A stretch of 64,000 bases of DNA from Allosalinactinospora lopnorensis (GTDB lineage Bacteria; Actinomycetota; Actinomycetes; Streptosporangiales; Streptosporangiaceae), in NCBI RefSeq assembly GCF_000981225.1, contig NZ_LAJC01000022.1, forward strand, positions 1-64,000, given 5' to 3'. This document shows positions 34,874 to 45,100 of this stretch, one piece after another. The notes below the pieces were generated by a model that saw nothing but the letters and a program-made list of their open reading frames with translations, made no database searches and was not told the DNA's origin. The first letter of the stretch is position 1; the number at the start of each line of letters is the position of its first letter. A program made the position numbers and the translations under genes.

Positions 34874-35542
34874 ATGACCTGCGTTTTGCTGGCCGAAGAC
34901 GATGTCTCCATCTCCGAACCACTCGCACGTGCGCTCCGCCGCGAGGGGTATTCGGTAGATGTGACCGTGAGTGGCGTGGAGACTCTCGACCGCGCTCGCA
35001 CTGGTGACATCGACCTTATGGTCCTCGATCTTGGACTGCCCGAAATGGACGGGCTCGAGGTCGCGCGGCGACTGCGCGCTGAGGGCCACGGCACGCCGAT
35101 CCTGATCCTTACCGCGCGTGCCGACGAGGTCGATACCGTTGTGGGCCTGGACACGGGCGCCGACGACTACGTCACCAAGCCGTTCCGCCTGGCGGAGCTG
35201 CTCGCCCGGGTGCGGGCACTGCTGCGCCGAGGCGGGGCGGAGGTGCCCGTTGTGCACGGCGTGCGCATCGACAACGATTCCCGGCGCGCGTGGATCGGCG
35301 ACCGGGAACTGCAACTCACCACAAAGGAATTCGATCTGCTGCGGGTCCTCGTACGCGACGCGGGCAAGGTCGTCACCCGCGAGCAGATCATGCGGGAAGT
35401 GTGGGACACGAACTGGTGGGGTTCCACCAAGACGCTCGATATGCACATCTCGTGGCTGCGGCGGAAGCTGGGCGACGACGCCAATCATCCTTCCTACATC
35501 ACGACGGTGCGAGGAGTCGGCTTCCGGTTCGAACGAGAATAG
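34874..35542 (+). CDS. OmpR-family response regulator
   Basis: A 222-residue regulator. Receiver domain: VLLAEDDVSISEPL (acidic pair Asp9-Asp10), phospho-acceptor in MVLDLGLPEMDG (Asp52), and TGADDYVTKPF. Winged-helix DNA-binding domain: LTTKEFDLLRVLVRDAGKVV, KTLDMHISWLRRKLGDD and TTVRGVGFRF. It is followed after 62 bases by its histidine kinase. The 140 bases upstream are unusually A/T-rich for this window (34728-34760), a likely promoter region. Confidence 0.93.
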   Translation: MTCVLLAEDDVSISEPLARALRREGYSVDVTVSGVETLDRARTGDIDLMVLDLGLPEMDGLEVARRLRAEGHGTPILILTARADEVDTVVGLDTGADDYVTKPFRLAELLARVRALLRRGGAEVPVVHGVRIDNDSRRAWIGDRELQLTTKEFDLLRVLVRDAGKVVTREQIMREVWDTNWWGSTKTLDMHISWLRRKLGDDANHPSYITTVRGVGFRFERE

Positions 35543-35604
35543 ACTGACCTGCGGCGTGGCACCCCATACTGGAACATCACGGTGCTACGCGTTCAAGGGG
35601 TGAC

Positions 35605-36888
35605 ATGCGCAGGCGGATGCTGTTCTCCACACTGGTGGTGACCGTCATCGCGGTCATGCTCTTGGGGCTGCCCCTGGGGGCGCTGACGTACAAGTCCGTC
35701 TACACGGAAAACGTCAACGAGCTGCAACGCGAGACGGAGATCATCGGCACGGAGGTCGAGGCCCAGATCGAGCGCGACGGCAGGATCGACACCGAGGATC
35801 TGGCGAGAGAGTATCCGCGCCGGCACATCGAGATCACCCGGCCCGACGAGCCCCCCATCGTCACCGGCGGCTGGCAGGTCGATCCGGACGCCCCCGACGC
35901 ACCGCCGACGATTGTGGCCTCGGCCACCACCGACACGGGCATCGACATCCAGACGTGGCGCGCCACCGAACAGCTCCAGGAAAGCATCGTCAACGCCTGG
36001 TTGGGTATCGCGTCGCTGTCGCTGCTGGCCATCGCCGTGGCCGTGGGGCTGGCGATGCTCCAGGCCCGGCGGCTGACCCTGCCGCTGGTCGATCTCGCCG
36101 CGACCGCGGAACGGCTGGGATCCGGAGTCACCACCCCCTGGGGCCACCGCTACGGCATCCCCGAGGCCGACCGGGTCGCCGAGGTGCTGGACCGCAGCGC
36201 CGAACGTATCGCCGGGCTGATCGCCACCGAACGGCACTTCGCCACCGATGCCTCCCACCAGCTGCGCACTCCGCTCACGGCCCTGACCATGCGGCTCGAA
36301 GAGATCATCGCCGAGGCCCGGAACCCCGAGGTCGTCCGCGAAGAGGGCGAAGCCGCGCTCGCCCAGGCGGAACGGCTGGTGGAGACGGTCGAGAGCCTGC
36401 TCGGCCGGGCCCGCAAGAGCCAGAACCCCGAGGTCGAGCCGGTCCACATCGACGACGTCCTGCAGCAGTGCGTGGACGAGTGGAGCCCGGTGTTCCAGCA
36501 GGAGGGACGCGCCCTGGAGGTGACCGGCTCGGGCGGTCTCACCGCCATGACGGTACCCACCGACCTGTCCCAGATGCTAGCGACGCTGCTGGAGAACGCC
36601 TACAAGCACGGCGACGGGAGGGTGACCGTACGCCGCGTGGACACCGGCCAGTCCGTACGCATCGAGGTCAGCGACGAAGGTGACGGCATTCCCGAGCACA
36701 TGGCCGGCAGGATCTTCGAGCGCGAGGTGACCGGCGGAAACGGCACGGGACTGGGCCTGGCCCTGGCCCGACACATCGCCGAGTCCGAGGGCGCACGGGT
36801 CGAGCTGATCCAGACGGACCCGACCACGTTCGCCCTCTTCCTCCCCTCGAGCGCCGGAGGCCTCTCGAAGATCACCGGCCCCGTATAG
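35605..36888 (+). CDS. Membrane sensor histidine kinase
   Basis: A 427-residue kinase: membrane helix at about residues 8-30, extracytoplasmic sensor region of about 100 residues, second helix near 130-150 (AWLGIASLSLLAIAVAVGLA), HAMP linker, phosphorylation site DASHQLRTPL with His218, N-box LLENAYKHGDG, and G-boxes SDEGDGIPEHM and NGTGLGLALARHIAE. It should phosphorylate the response regulator just upstream. The signal is unknown. Its stop lies six bases from the end of the convergent metallo-hydrolase gene, leaving no room for a separate terminator. Confidence 0.93.
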   Translation: MRRRMLFSTLVVTVIAVMLLGLPLGALTYKSVYTENVNELQRETEIIGTEVEAQIERDGRIDTEDLAREYPRRHIEITRPDEPPIVTGGWQVDPDAPDAPPTIVASATTDTGIDIQTWRATEQLQESIVNAWLGIASLSLLAIAVAVGLAMLQARRLTLPLVDLAATAERLGSGVTTPWGHRYGIPEADRVAEVLDRSAERIAGLIATERHFATDASHQLRTPLTALTMRLEEIIAEARNPEVVREEGEAALAQAERLVETVESLLGRARKSQNPEVEPVHIDDVLQQCVDEWSPVFQQEGRALEVTGSGGLTAMTVPTDLSQMLATLLENAYKHGDGRVTVRRVDTGQSVRIEVSDEGDGIPEHMAGRIFEREVTGGNGTGLGLALARHIAESEGARVELIQTDPTTFALFLPSSAGGLSKITGPV

Positions 36889-36894
36889 CCCCGC

Positions 36895-37551
36895 TCAGGC
36901 GCTCTTCCTCCCGCCGTCGCGGGCCAGCAGCTCCACCATGTTCGGGGTCTCCGCGTCGATACTGGTGGACGGGCCGTGCCCGGTGTGCACCACCGTGTTC
37001 CCGGGCAGCGGAAGCAGCCGCTCGCGGATGGACTCGATGATGGTCGGGTAGTCGGAGTAGGAGCGGCCGGTGGCGCCGGGACCGCCCTGGAACAGGGTGT
37101 CACCGGTGAAGACGACCCCCAGCCCGGGAGCGTACAGGCAGACCGCGCCGGGGGCGTGCCCCGGCGTGTGCAGCACCTCCAACTCGATGTCCCCGGCCTG
37201 CAGCCGCTCCCCCTGCAGCAGGGGGGCGTCGGGCTCACGGTCCGGGTAGACCATGCGCCACAGCGGTGCGTCGTCGGGATGCAGCAGGATCGGGGCGTCC
37301 GTGAGGTCGGCAAGCTGGGCCGCGGCGTTGATGTGATCGTTGTGCGCGTGCGTGCACACGATCGCCATCAGCTCGCGGTCACCCAGGGCCCGGGCGATCT
37401 CCTGATGGTCGTGCGCGGCATCGATCACGACCGCCGTGCGCTCGTCACCGATGATCCATACGTTGTTCTCGACCTCCCACTCGCCGCCGTCGAGCCGGAA
37501 GACACCGGACGTAACGAGCTTGTCGACGGGAACCTGCGATGCTGCGGCCAT
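36895..37551 (-). CDS. Metallo-beta-lactamase fold hydrolase paired with mscR
   Basis: A 218-residue protein with the metal motif CTHAHNDHINAAAQL, plus HTPGHAPGAVCLY, FTGDTLFQGGPG and VHTGHGPST. This gene commonly follows the mycothiol-dependent formaldehyde dehydrogenase in actinomycetes. It may hydrolyse the S-formyl-mycothiol product, by analogy with S-formylglutathione hydrolase, but this is inference. The ATG comes directly after the TAG stop of mscR, so translation is coupled. Confidence 0.88.
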   Translation of the reverse strand: MAAASQVPVDKLVTSGVFRLDGGEWEVENNVWIIGDERTAVVIDAAHDHQEIARALGDRELMAIVCTHAHNDHINAAAQLADLTDAPILLHPDDAPLWRMVYPDREPDAPLLQGERLQAGDIELEVLHTPGHAPGAVCLYAPGLGVVFTGDTLFQGGPGATGRSYSDYPTIIESIRERLLPLPGNTVVHTGHGPSTSIDAETPNMVELLARDGGRKSA

Positions 37552-38637
37552 CTAGAGGACCACCACCGAACGCAGTACTTCACCGCGGTGCATTTTGTCG
37601 AACGCCTCCTCAACGCCGTCCAGGGGGATCTCCTCGCTGACGAAACCCGCCAGGTCCAGCCGGTTCTGCAGGTACAGCTCGATCAACATCGGGAAGTCCC
37701 GGGAGGGAAGACAGTCGCCGTACCAGGATGACTTCAGTGCGCCGCCCCGCCCGAAGACATCGAGCAGCGGGAGGTCGATCCGCATTTCGGGGGTCGGCAC
37801 ACCTACAAGTACCACTGTCCCCGCCAAGTCGCGAGAGTAAAACGCTTGCCGGTAGGTCTCGGGCCGTCCCACGGCGTCGATGACGACATCGGCCCCGTTG
37901 CCGTCGGTGAGCTCCTGGATCGCCTCGACAGGGGAGCGCTCGCGGGAGTTCACCGTGTGGGTGGCGCCGAACCGCACCGCCCGGTCGAGTTTGCGGTCGT
38001 CGATGTCGACCCCGATGATCCGGGTGGCGCCGGCCAGCTTCGCCCCGGCGATAGCGGCGTTGCCCACGCCCCCGCATCCGATGACCGCCACGGAGTCGCC
38101 CCGGGTGACCTGGCCGGTGTTCAGTGCGGCCCCGAGGCCGGCCATGACACCGCACCCGAGAAGGCCCGCGACAGCCGCGCGGGCCTTGGGGTCGACTTTG
38201 GTGCACTGCCCCGCAGCGACCAGCGTCTTCTCCGCGAAGGCGCCGATCCCCAGGGCCGGTGAGAGCGCGGTGCCGTCGGTCAGGGTCATCGGCTGGACCG
38301 CGTTGTGGGTGTCGAAGCAGTACCAGGGACGGCCGCGCCGGCAGGCCCGGCAGCGGCCGCAGACCGCCCGCCAGTTGAGGACCACGAAGTCGCCGGGCTC
38401 GACCTCCGTAACGCCCGGGCCGACCTCCTGCACAACGCCGGCGGCCTCGTGCCCCAGCAGGAACGGGAAGTCATCGTTGATACCGCCCTGCCGGTAGTGC
38501 AGGTCGGTGTGGCAGACCCCGCAGGCCTGGACCTCGACAAGGGCCTCTCCCGGGCCCGGGTCGGGAACGATGATGGTCTCGACGCTGACCGGAGTGTCCT
38601 TCTTCTGCGAGACGACTGCCCTGACTTCGTGCGCCAT
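37552..38637 (-). CDS. mscR: S-(hydroxymethyl)mycothiol dehydrogenase
   Basis: A 361-residue zinc alcohol dehydrogenase: catalytic zinc site [12 protein letters not shown] and FLLGHEAAG, structural zinc cysteines [15 protein letters not shown], and NAD fold [20 protein letters not shown]. Its best match by memory is the mycothiol-dependent formaldehyde dehydrogenase/S-nitrosomycothiol reductase group (AdhE2/MscR). It implies a mycothiol-using host. The ATG at 38637 has GGAGGAG upstream; the long open frame beyond it has no family character. Confidence 0.9.
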   Translation of the reverse strand: MAHEVRAVVSQKKDTPVSVETIIVPDPGPGEALVEVQACGVCHTDLHYRQGGINDDFPFLLGHEAAGVVQEVGPGVTEVEPGDFVVLNWRAVCGRCRACRRGRPWYCFDTHNAVQPMTLTDGTALSPALGIGAFAEKTLVAAGQCTKVDPKARAAVAGLLGCGVMAGLGAALNTGQVTRGDSVAVIGCGGVGNAAIAGAKLAGATRIIGVDIDDRKLDRAVRFGATHTVNSRERSPVEAIQELTDGNGADVVIDAVGRPETYRQAFYSRDLAGTVVLVGVPTPEMRIDLPLLDVFGRGGALKSSWYGDCLPSRDFPMLIELYLQNRLDLAGFVSEEIPLDGVEEAFDKMHRGEVLRSVVVL

Positions 38638-38791
38638 ACCGGGCTCCTCCTGGTGGACCACGATGATGTCCCTTCCCAACATGCCGGAAGACCGCCCCGC
38701 TGGAAAGAACTTCCACCGATCCGCCCGGAGGACAGCCGGAAAACCCGCACTGGCGGGCGGTTCCGCGCCCCTGACGAGGAGGACCCGACGA

Positions 38792-39799
38792 TCAGCTCTG
38801 CGGGCGGGCCCCCTCGAAGCTGCGGCGCAGAGCATAGGGCTGCAACTGCCCCAGGCCGTGCGCATGCCGCGGCCGCACGGCGACCACCTGCAGCGACTCC
38901 TCGTCCTGCAGCTGATCGGCGAGCGCCTCGTCGATCAGGACTGTACCCGGCCGGGCGAAGGAGGTGAGGCGGCTGGACCTGTTCACCGTCGTTCCGAAGA
39001 CGTCGCCGAGCAGCGCGAGCACGGGGCCGTAGGCGAGGCCGACCCGCACATCGGGCACCTCGACGTGCGTCTTGACCCCGTCGGCGAGCTGCAGCGCGAT
39101 CTCGGCCGCCTGCCGTGCGGAGTTGCTGACATAGAGGATCTCGTCGCCGAGCGTCTTGACCAGCCGGCCGCCGCCCGAGGCCACGATGTCGGCGGAGGTC
39201 GCCTCGAAGCCCTCGACCACCTCGGCCAGTTCCATCTCGTCGAGCTCCCGGCTCAGCGTCGTGAACGACACCAGGTCGGCGAAGCCCACGACGAGCGGGA
39301 AGTAGGTGGGGGCGGCGTCGTCGCTGTTCTGCATGACCGCCAGGGTTCGGGCGGCGGAGGCGGCGAGCTGGCGCCGCCAGATGTGCACGAGCAGGCGCTC
39401 GATATCGGGCAGCAGGTCTTTGGCCAGCTCCACGAGCGGGCCGAGCCCGGACTCGTCGGCCTTCGCTCCCGGCTCGTAGGACAGCGTGGTGAGGATGCTG
39501 GTCTGCCATTCCGCCAACCGGGCCATCGTCTGCCCCATGGCGCGGGCCAGCCGGACGGCGGCCTCCTCGTCGAGGATGTCGTCCTCCAGCAGCCGGCCGG
39601 TGATGCGCAGCGCCTCGACGTCGCTTTCGGTGAAAGCAGGGACGTCGTCCCCCCGGGTGGCGAACCCGAGCGCCCGCCAGACGCGGGTGGAGAACTCCGG
39701 GGAGACCTCCGCCCGCCGTACCGCCTCGTCCCGTGTGTAGAGCGCTTCGCCCCCCAGCAGGACAGCTTCGATCTCTTTCGGGTCGGGACGCGAGGACAT
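38792..39799 (-). CDS. Class III adenylyl cyclase with N-terminal regulatory domain (Rv1264 type)
   Basis: A 335-residue soluble protein. Residues 1-155 are a helical domain like the pH-sensing regulatory domain of Mycobacterium tuberculosis Rv1264. The cyclase domain follows, with the metal ligands Asp175 ([10 protein letters not shown]) and Asp219 ([10 protein letters not shown]), purine-specifying Lys215, Asp266 in GDVFG, and Asn273 and Arg277 in VNRSSRLTS. All residues needed for catalysis are present, so it should make cAMP. It has no membrane helix. Confidence 0.9.
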   Translation of the reverse strand: MSSRPDPKEIEAVLLGGEALYTRDEAVRRAEVSPEFSTRVWRALGFATRGDDVPAFTESDVEALRITGRLLEDDILDEEAAVRLARAMGQTMARLAEWQTSILTTLSYEPGAKADESGLGPLVELAKDLLPDIERLLVHIWRRQLAASAARTLAVMQNSDDAAPTYFPLVVGFADLVSFTTLSRELDEMELAEVVEGFEATSADIVASGGGRLVKTLGDEILYVSNSARQAAEIALQLADGVKTHVEVPDVRVGLAYGPVLALLGDVFGTTVNRSSRLTSFARPGTVLIDEALADQLQDEESLQVVAVRPRHAHGLGQLQPYALRRSFEGARPQS

Positions 39800-39963
39800 A
39801 CGTTCTCTCGTGTTCGGGGCCGATCCGGTGGTGAACCCGGCACCGGCCGGTCGGACGACACGGTCACGTGCGTGTGTGCCTGTCGGTTTAGTACGTGGGG
39901 GGTAGGCCCGTCAAGAAAACGGCGCTTCCTGCTCAGCGGAGGGCCGGGGCCGGGCCGACGGCG

Positions 39964-40506
39964 TCAGTACCCCGGATCCGGGGGCTGTCCCCACTGCCCC
40001 GGAGGGAACTCGCGCCGCTGCGCCTCGTTCACCTGGCGATAGATCTCGCTCTGCAGCCACTCGACGTGCGGCACCCGCTCCAGCACCATACCGTCCTGCT
40101 CGGAGGCCGACTGGATGGACAGGGTCCCGTAGCGCATGATGCGCTCCCAGAGGGAGATGCTGAACGTGACGTCGTTGACGCGGGTCAGCGGCATGTCGCG
40201 GCCGTGCTTGGAGACCAGCCCGTAACGCTCCATCAACCGGCGGCTGCTCAGGATATAGACGGTGTTCCACCATTTCAGCAGCGGGACGAGCCAGAATACG
40301 AGTGCGGCGAGGACGGCGAGGCCGAGTACCGCGTAGACGGCCCATTCCCCCCATTCCTGGTCACTGGGAAGCACCCACAGCAGCCCGGCCGCGGCGGCGA
40401 TGATGACGAGCAGCAGCAGGAACTCCCCTATCAGGGTGCTCCAATGCTGCCTGGTGACGTGCACCAGCTCCTCGTCATCGGCCAGATAACGGTCCGCGAT
40501 AGCCAT
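39964..40506 (-). CDS. PH-domain (bPH2/YdbS-like) membrane protein
   Basis: A 180-residue protein: a polar N-terminus (DRYLADDEELVHVTRQHW), two hydrophobic helices (EFLLLLVIIAAAAGLLWVL and VYAVLGLAVLAALVFWLVPL), then a bacterial PH domain (YILSSRRLMERYGLVSKHG, LTRVNDVTFSISLWERIM, YGTLSIQSA). The role is unknown. The second ATG, at 40506, is chosen as it matches the family N-terminus. It lies 69 bases after the biotin ligase gene in the same direction. Confidence 0.85.
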   Translation of the reverse strand: MAIADRYLADDEELVHVTRQHWSTLIGEFLLLLVIIAAAAGLLWVLPSDQEWGEWAVYAVLGLAVLAALVFWLVPLLKWWNTVYILSSRRLMERYGLVSKHGRDMPLTRVNDVTFSISLWERIMRYGTLSIQSASEQDGMVLERVPHVEWLQSEIYRQVNEAQRREFPPGQWGQPPDPGY

Positions 40507-40575
40507 ATGACGAATACTGGCACAGTTCACCCCCGCGGGGAGAGCCCCCGGAGCTCCCCCCTACAGGTCACGGTG

Positions 40576-41439
40576 TCATCCGGACGGGCGGACGTGCACC
40601 ACGTCGCCGGCGCTCAGCGCCTTCTCGCCGCCCCCGGGAACGCGCACGGTGAGCCGGCCGTCGGGGTCGACCCCGGTGGCCTCTCCCTGCAGCACGCGGT
40701 CCCCGGGCAGGTGCACCCGTACCCGCCGGCCGATCGTTCCGCAGTGCTTCCGGTACTCTCCGGCGAGCCCGCTCGCCTCGGCGTCGCCCCCGTGGCGCAC
40801 CCATTCCCGGTAGCGGTCGGCGAAGGCGCGCAGGACGGCGCGCAGCAGCGGGTCGCGATCGGTGCACGGGGCCTCCTCCAGCGCCAGGGAGGTGGCCGAC
40901 TCGACGGGGAGCTCCGCGCGCCGCTGCGACACGTTGAGCCCCATCCCGATGACGACCGCCGTCCCCTCCGGTACGGCCACGGCCTCGGAGAGGATCCCGG
41001 CGAGCTTGCGTTCCGGTCCCCCGCCCGCCGCCTCCCGGGTGAGGACGTCGTTGGGCCACTTCAGACTCGCGGGCAGCTCGGCCACCCGGCCGATGCCGCG
41101 CACCGCCGCCGTCCCCATGAGCAGCGGCAGCCAACCGTAGCGGTTGAGCGGTACCTCAGGGGACACCAGCACCGAGAACGTGAGTGCGGCGCGCGCCGGG
41201 GTCGTGAAGCTCCGGTCCAGCCGGCCACGCCCGGCCGTCTGGTGGTCGGTGACCAGCACTGTTCCGTGCGGGGCGCCTTGCTGCGCGCGCCGCGCCAGCT
41301 CCGTGTTGGTGGAAGCGGCCTCGGGCCGCACCTCGATCTCCCGCCACAGCCCGTCAGGCCGGACGAGCGCGCGGTTCAGCGCGGCCGCCCGCAGCGGAGG
41401 CCGGTCGAGATCCGTGAACGGCGAGTGGCCAGAACCCAT
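40576..41439 (-). CDS. birA: Biotin--[acetyl-CoA-carboxylase] ligase
   Basis: A 287-residue enzyme with STNTELARRAQQGAPHGTVL, the adenylate-binding GRGRLDRSF, SLKWPNDVL, and a C-terminal SH3-like domain (GRRVRVHLPGDRVLQGEATG). It lacks the N-terminal helix-turn-helix of E. coli BirA, so it is a plain ligase and not a repressor. Its substrate is nearby: the biotin carboxyl-carrier domain of the acyl-CoA carboxylase alpha subunit at 53683 (Lys552). Confidence 0.92.
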   Translation of the reverse strand: MGSGHSPFTDLDRPPLRAAALNRALVRPDGLWREIEVRPEAASTNTELARRAQQGAPHGTVLVTDHQTAGRGRLDRSFTTPARAALTFSVLVSPEVPLNRYGWLPLLMGTAAVRGIGRVAELPASLKWPNDVLTREAAGGGPERKLAGILSEAVAVPEGTAVVIGMGLNVSQRRAELPVESATSLALEEAPCTDRDPLLRAVLRAFADRYREWVRHGGDAEASGLAGEYRKHCGTIGRRVRVHLPGDRVLQGEATGVDPDGRLTVRVPGGGEKALSAGDVVHVRPSG

Positions 41440-41708
41440 GCCCCTATTCCACCAGCCCGCAGGCGGGCCGGGACCACTCCCGGCCTGGACGGGCGGCGCT
41501 GTTGTCAGCGCTGATCTCTCATCGAAGCCGTACCGATGGTGTCAGTAGCGGCGTTCGTTAAATGTCGCCGGGTCGGGACCGATGGAGTCTGCCGATCTCC
41601 CGATAGCGCCGAAACGTTCGAGTTGTTACCTCACAGGCCGGATAGTGAACCCGCCCGGGTTGGCGTGGGGTAGGCGCGCAGCCTCCGGTGGATTGTTGCC
41701 TCTCGTGT

Positions 41709-41954
41709 TCACTGCGGGTTGAGGATCTTGATGATGTCTTCCACCGTGACGCGTACGTGTGCTGGGACGTCGTGGACGGTGAATCCGGCTTCGCTGTCAG
41801 GGCGTCGTGAGCCGGTTGCGAGCATGTGCTGGTAGGACTCGGCCTGGTCCAGGATGTCGTTGATGATGGTGTCGGCCGCGTGCCGACCGACCTGTTCGTA
41901 GAGGCGGTCGCCTAGCCCTGCCGGCCTGGTCTTTTGTTCATCGGTGAGTGCCAT
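41709..41954 (-). CDS. Small hypothetical protein
   Basis: An 81-residue mostly helical, acidic-to-neutral protein (RLYEQVGRHAADTIINDILD, then VTVEDIIKILNPQ). AAAGGCGGG lies just before the ATG, a good ribosome-binding site. Third codon positions are less G/C-biased than in the neighbours, so it may be a newer arrival. Family not recognised. It is divergent from dnaE. Confidence 0.55.
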   Translation of the reverse strand: MALTDEQKTRPAGLGDRLYEQVGRHAADTIINDILDQAESYQHMLATGSRRPDSEAGFTVHDVPAHVRVTVEDIIKILNPQ

Positions 41955-42102
41955 GTCCCGCCTTTGGCGTGAGTGATGCCACGAGGGTTGCGTGGTGTGG
42001 TTGAACTGGGCTTTTCTGAAGGTCTATCCGTGGCTCATGGTCGCAGAGTTAGGGTGTGAACCACTCCTAGCCGACCCGATATCCGTCCGGAAGCGAGCAG
42101 TC

Positions 42103-45100
42103 GTGGCCGACCCGTTTGTTCATCTGCATGTTCACACCGAGTACTCGATGTTGGACGGCGCTGCGAAGTTGCAGCCGCTGTTCGCGGAGGCGGCCCGGCA
42201 GGGCATGCCCGCGGTGGCGATGACGGACCACGGCAACATGTTCGGCTCCTATGAGTTCTGGGAGCAGTCCAAGAAGTCCGGGGTCAAGCCGATCATCGGC
42301 ATCGAGGCCTACGTGGCGCCGGAGTCGCGGTTCCACAAGCAGCGGGTGCGGTGGGGACGCGGCGACTCCGATGAGAGCTCCGAGGCCGGCAAGGACATCT
42401 CCGGTGGCGGCCGCTACCTGCACATGACGATGTGGGCGCGCAACGCCACAGGGTTGCGCAACCTGTTCCGCATGTCGTCGCTGGCCTCGATCGAGGGCTA
42501 CTACGGCAAGCCCCGCATGGACCTGGAGCTGATGAGCCGGTACCACGAGGGGGTGATGGTCTCCACCGGCTGCCCCTCGGGCGGGGTGCAGACCCGGCTC
42601 AGGTTGGGTCAGGAGAAGGAGGCCATCGACTACGCCGCAAAGCTGCAGGACATCTTCGGCCGCGACAGCGTGTTCCTGGAGCTGATGGAGCACGGGGTCA
42701 ACATCGAGCGCCAGGTGCGCGACGGCCTGCTCAAGGTCGGCAAGGAACTGGGGCTGCCGCCGCTGGTGACCAACGACTCCCACTACGTCACCCAGGACCA
42801 GTCCGCGGCCCATGATGCGCTGCTCGCGGTGGGGGTGGGCAAGAACCTGGACGACCCCAACCGGTTCAGGTTCAACGGGGACGGCTACTACATCAAGTCC
42901 GCCGAGGAGATGCTCAGCCTGCTGAACCTGGATGAGTGGGCACAGGGCTGCAAGAACACGCTGTGGGTGGCCGAGCAGGTCGAGGAGGACTGCTACGACG
43001 AGGTGTTCGCCCAGCGCGACCTGATGCCCAAGTTCGACGTGCCCGAGGGAGAGACCCAGTCCTCGTGGTTGCGCAAGGAGATCGAGCGGTGCCTTCCCGA
43101 CCGGTTTCCCGACGGGACCGGCCAGGAGGTGCGCGATCGCATCGAGTACGAGCTGAACATCATCGAGTCGATGGGGTTTCCGGCCTACTTCCTCGTGGTC
43201 GCCGACATCTGCCAGTACGCGCGCCGCAACCGGATCGCCCTGGGGCCGGGCCGCGGGTCGGCCACCGGGTCGATGATCGCTTACGTGCTGGGGATCACCG
43301 ATCTGGACCCGCTGGAGCATTCGCTGATCTTCGAGCGGTTCCTCAATCCCGAGCGTGTGACGATGCCCGATATTGACCTGGACTTCGACGAACGTCGTCG
43401 CGGGGAGATCATCGACTACGTCACCCAGAAGTACGGCGAGGACGCCACCGCCCAGATCCTGACCTTCGGCACGATCAAGGCCAAGGCCGCGGTCAAGGAC
43501 TCCACCCGCATCCACGGGTTCCCCTACTCGCTGGGCGACCAGATCACCAAAGCGTTCCCGCCCGCGGTCAACGGCAAGGAGATCCCGCTGGTCGCGGTCG
43601 ATGACGAGCACCACGAGCGCTATGCCGAGGCGGTGGAGCTGCGTTCCCTGGTCGAAAAGGACCCGCAGGTCAAGAAGGTGATGGAGACTGCCCGGGGCAT
43701 CGAGGGGCTCACACGGGGCACCGGGGTGCACGCCGCAGGGGTGATCCTCTCGGCCGAGCCGCTGCTGGACGTGGTGCCGTTGCACAAACGCGACACCGAC
43801 GGCGCCATCATCACCGGGTTCCCGTTCCCGCAGTGCGAGGACATGGGCCTGCTGAAGATGGACTTCCTCGGGTTGCGCAACCTCACCGTGATCGACGATG
43901 CCATCCAGAACGTGAAGTCCAACGAGGGCGCCGACATCGACCTGGCCAGGCTTCCGCTGGATGACAAGAACGCCTATGAGTTGCTGTCCCGCGGCGACAC
44001 CCTGGGGGTATTTCAGCTGGACGGGACCGCGATGCGTGCGCTGCTGCGCCGGATGCAGCCGAAGAAGTTCGCCGACATCGCCGCCGTATTGGCCCTGTAT
44101 CGGCCTGGGCCGATGGCCGCCAACGCCCACAACGACTACGCCGACCGCTCGAACGGCCGCCAGGAGGTCACCCCGATCCACCCCGAGCTGGCGGAGGCGC
44201 TGGAGCCGATCCTGGGCGAGTCGTTCCACCTGCTGGTGTTCCAGGAGCAGGTGATGGCGATCGCCCAGCAGCTCGCCGACTACACCCTCGGCCAGGCCGA
44301 CCTGATGCGCCGGGCTATGGGCAAGAAGAAGAAGGAGGCCCTGGAGCAGGAAGAGGTCAAGTTCTTCCAGGGCGCCAAGACCAAGGGCTTCTCCGAAGAG
44401 GCCGTCAAGGCGTTGTGGGACGTCATGCTTCCGTTCAGCGGCTATGCCTTCAACAAGTCCCACACCGCCGGCTACGGGCTGGTGTCCTACTGGACCGCCT
44501 ACCTCAAGGCCAACCACCCGGCCTCCTACATGGCGGCGCTGCTGACCTCGGTGGGCGACGACAAGGACAAGATGGCGGTCTACCTCGCCGAGTGCCGCAG
44601 CATGGGCATCAAGGTGCTCCCGCCCGACGTCAACGAGTCCGGGCTGCGGTTCTCCGCGGTCGGCTCCGACATCCGGTTCGGCCTGGGGGCGGTACGCAAC
44701 GTCGGCGCCAACGTGGTCGAGTCCATCGTGCGCACCCGCAAGGAGAAGGACGCCTTCACCTCGTTCGTGGATTTCCTGTCCAAGATCGAGCTGACCGCGT
44801 GCAACAAGCGCGTCGTGGAGTCGCTGATCAAAGCGGGCGCCTTCGACTCCCTGGGCCACCCGCGCAAGGATTTGTGCGACCACCACGAGCACGCCGTCGA
44901 TGCCGTGATCAGCGCCAAGAAGCAGGAAGCCATGGGTCAGTTCGACCTGTTCGGCGGCGCGAGCGAGGCCGAGACCTCCGCGCCGATCGGGCTGGACATC
45001 ACCTGGCGCGAGGCCGAATGGGACCGCAAGCAGAAGCTGGCCTTCGAACGCGAGATGCTCGGGCTCTACGTCTCCAGCCATCCGCTGGCCGGCGCCGAAC

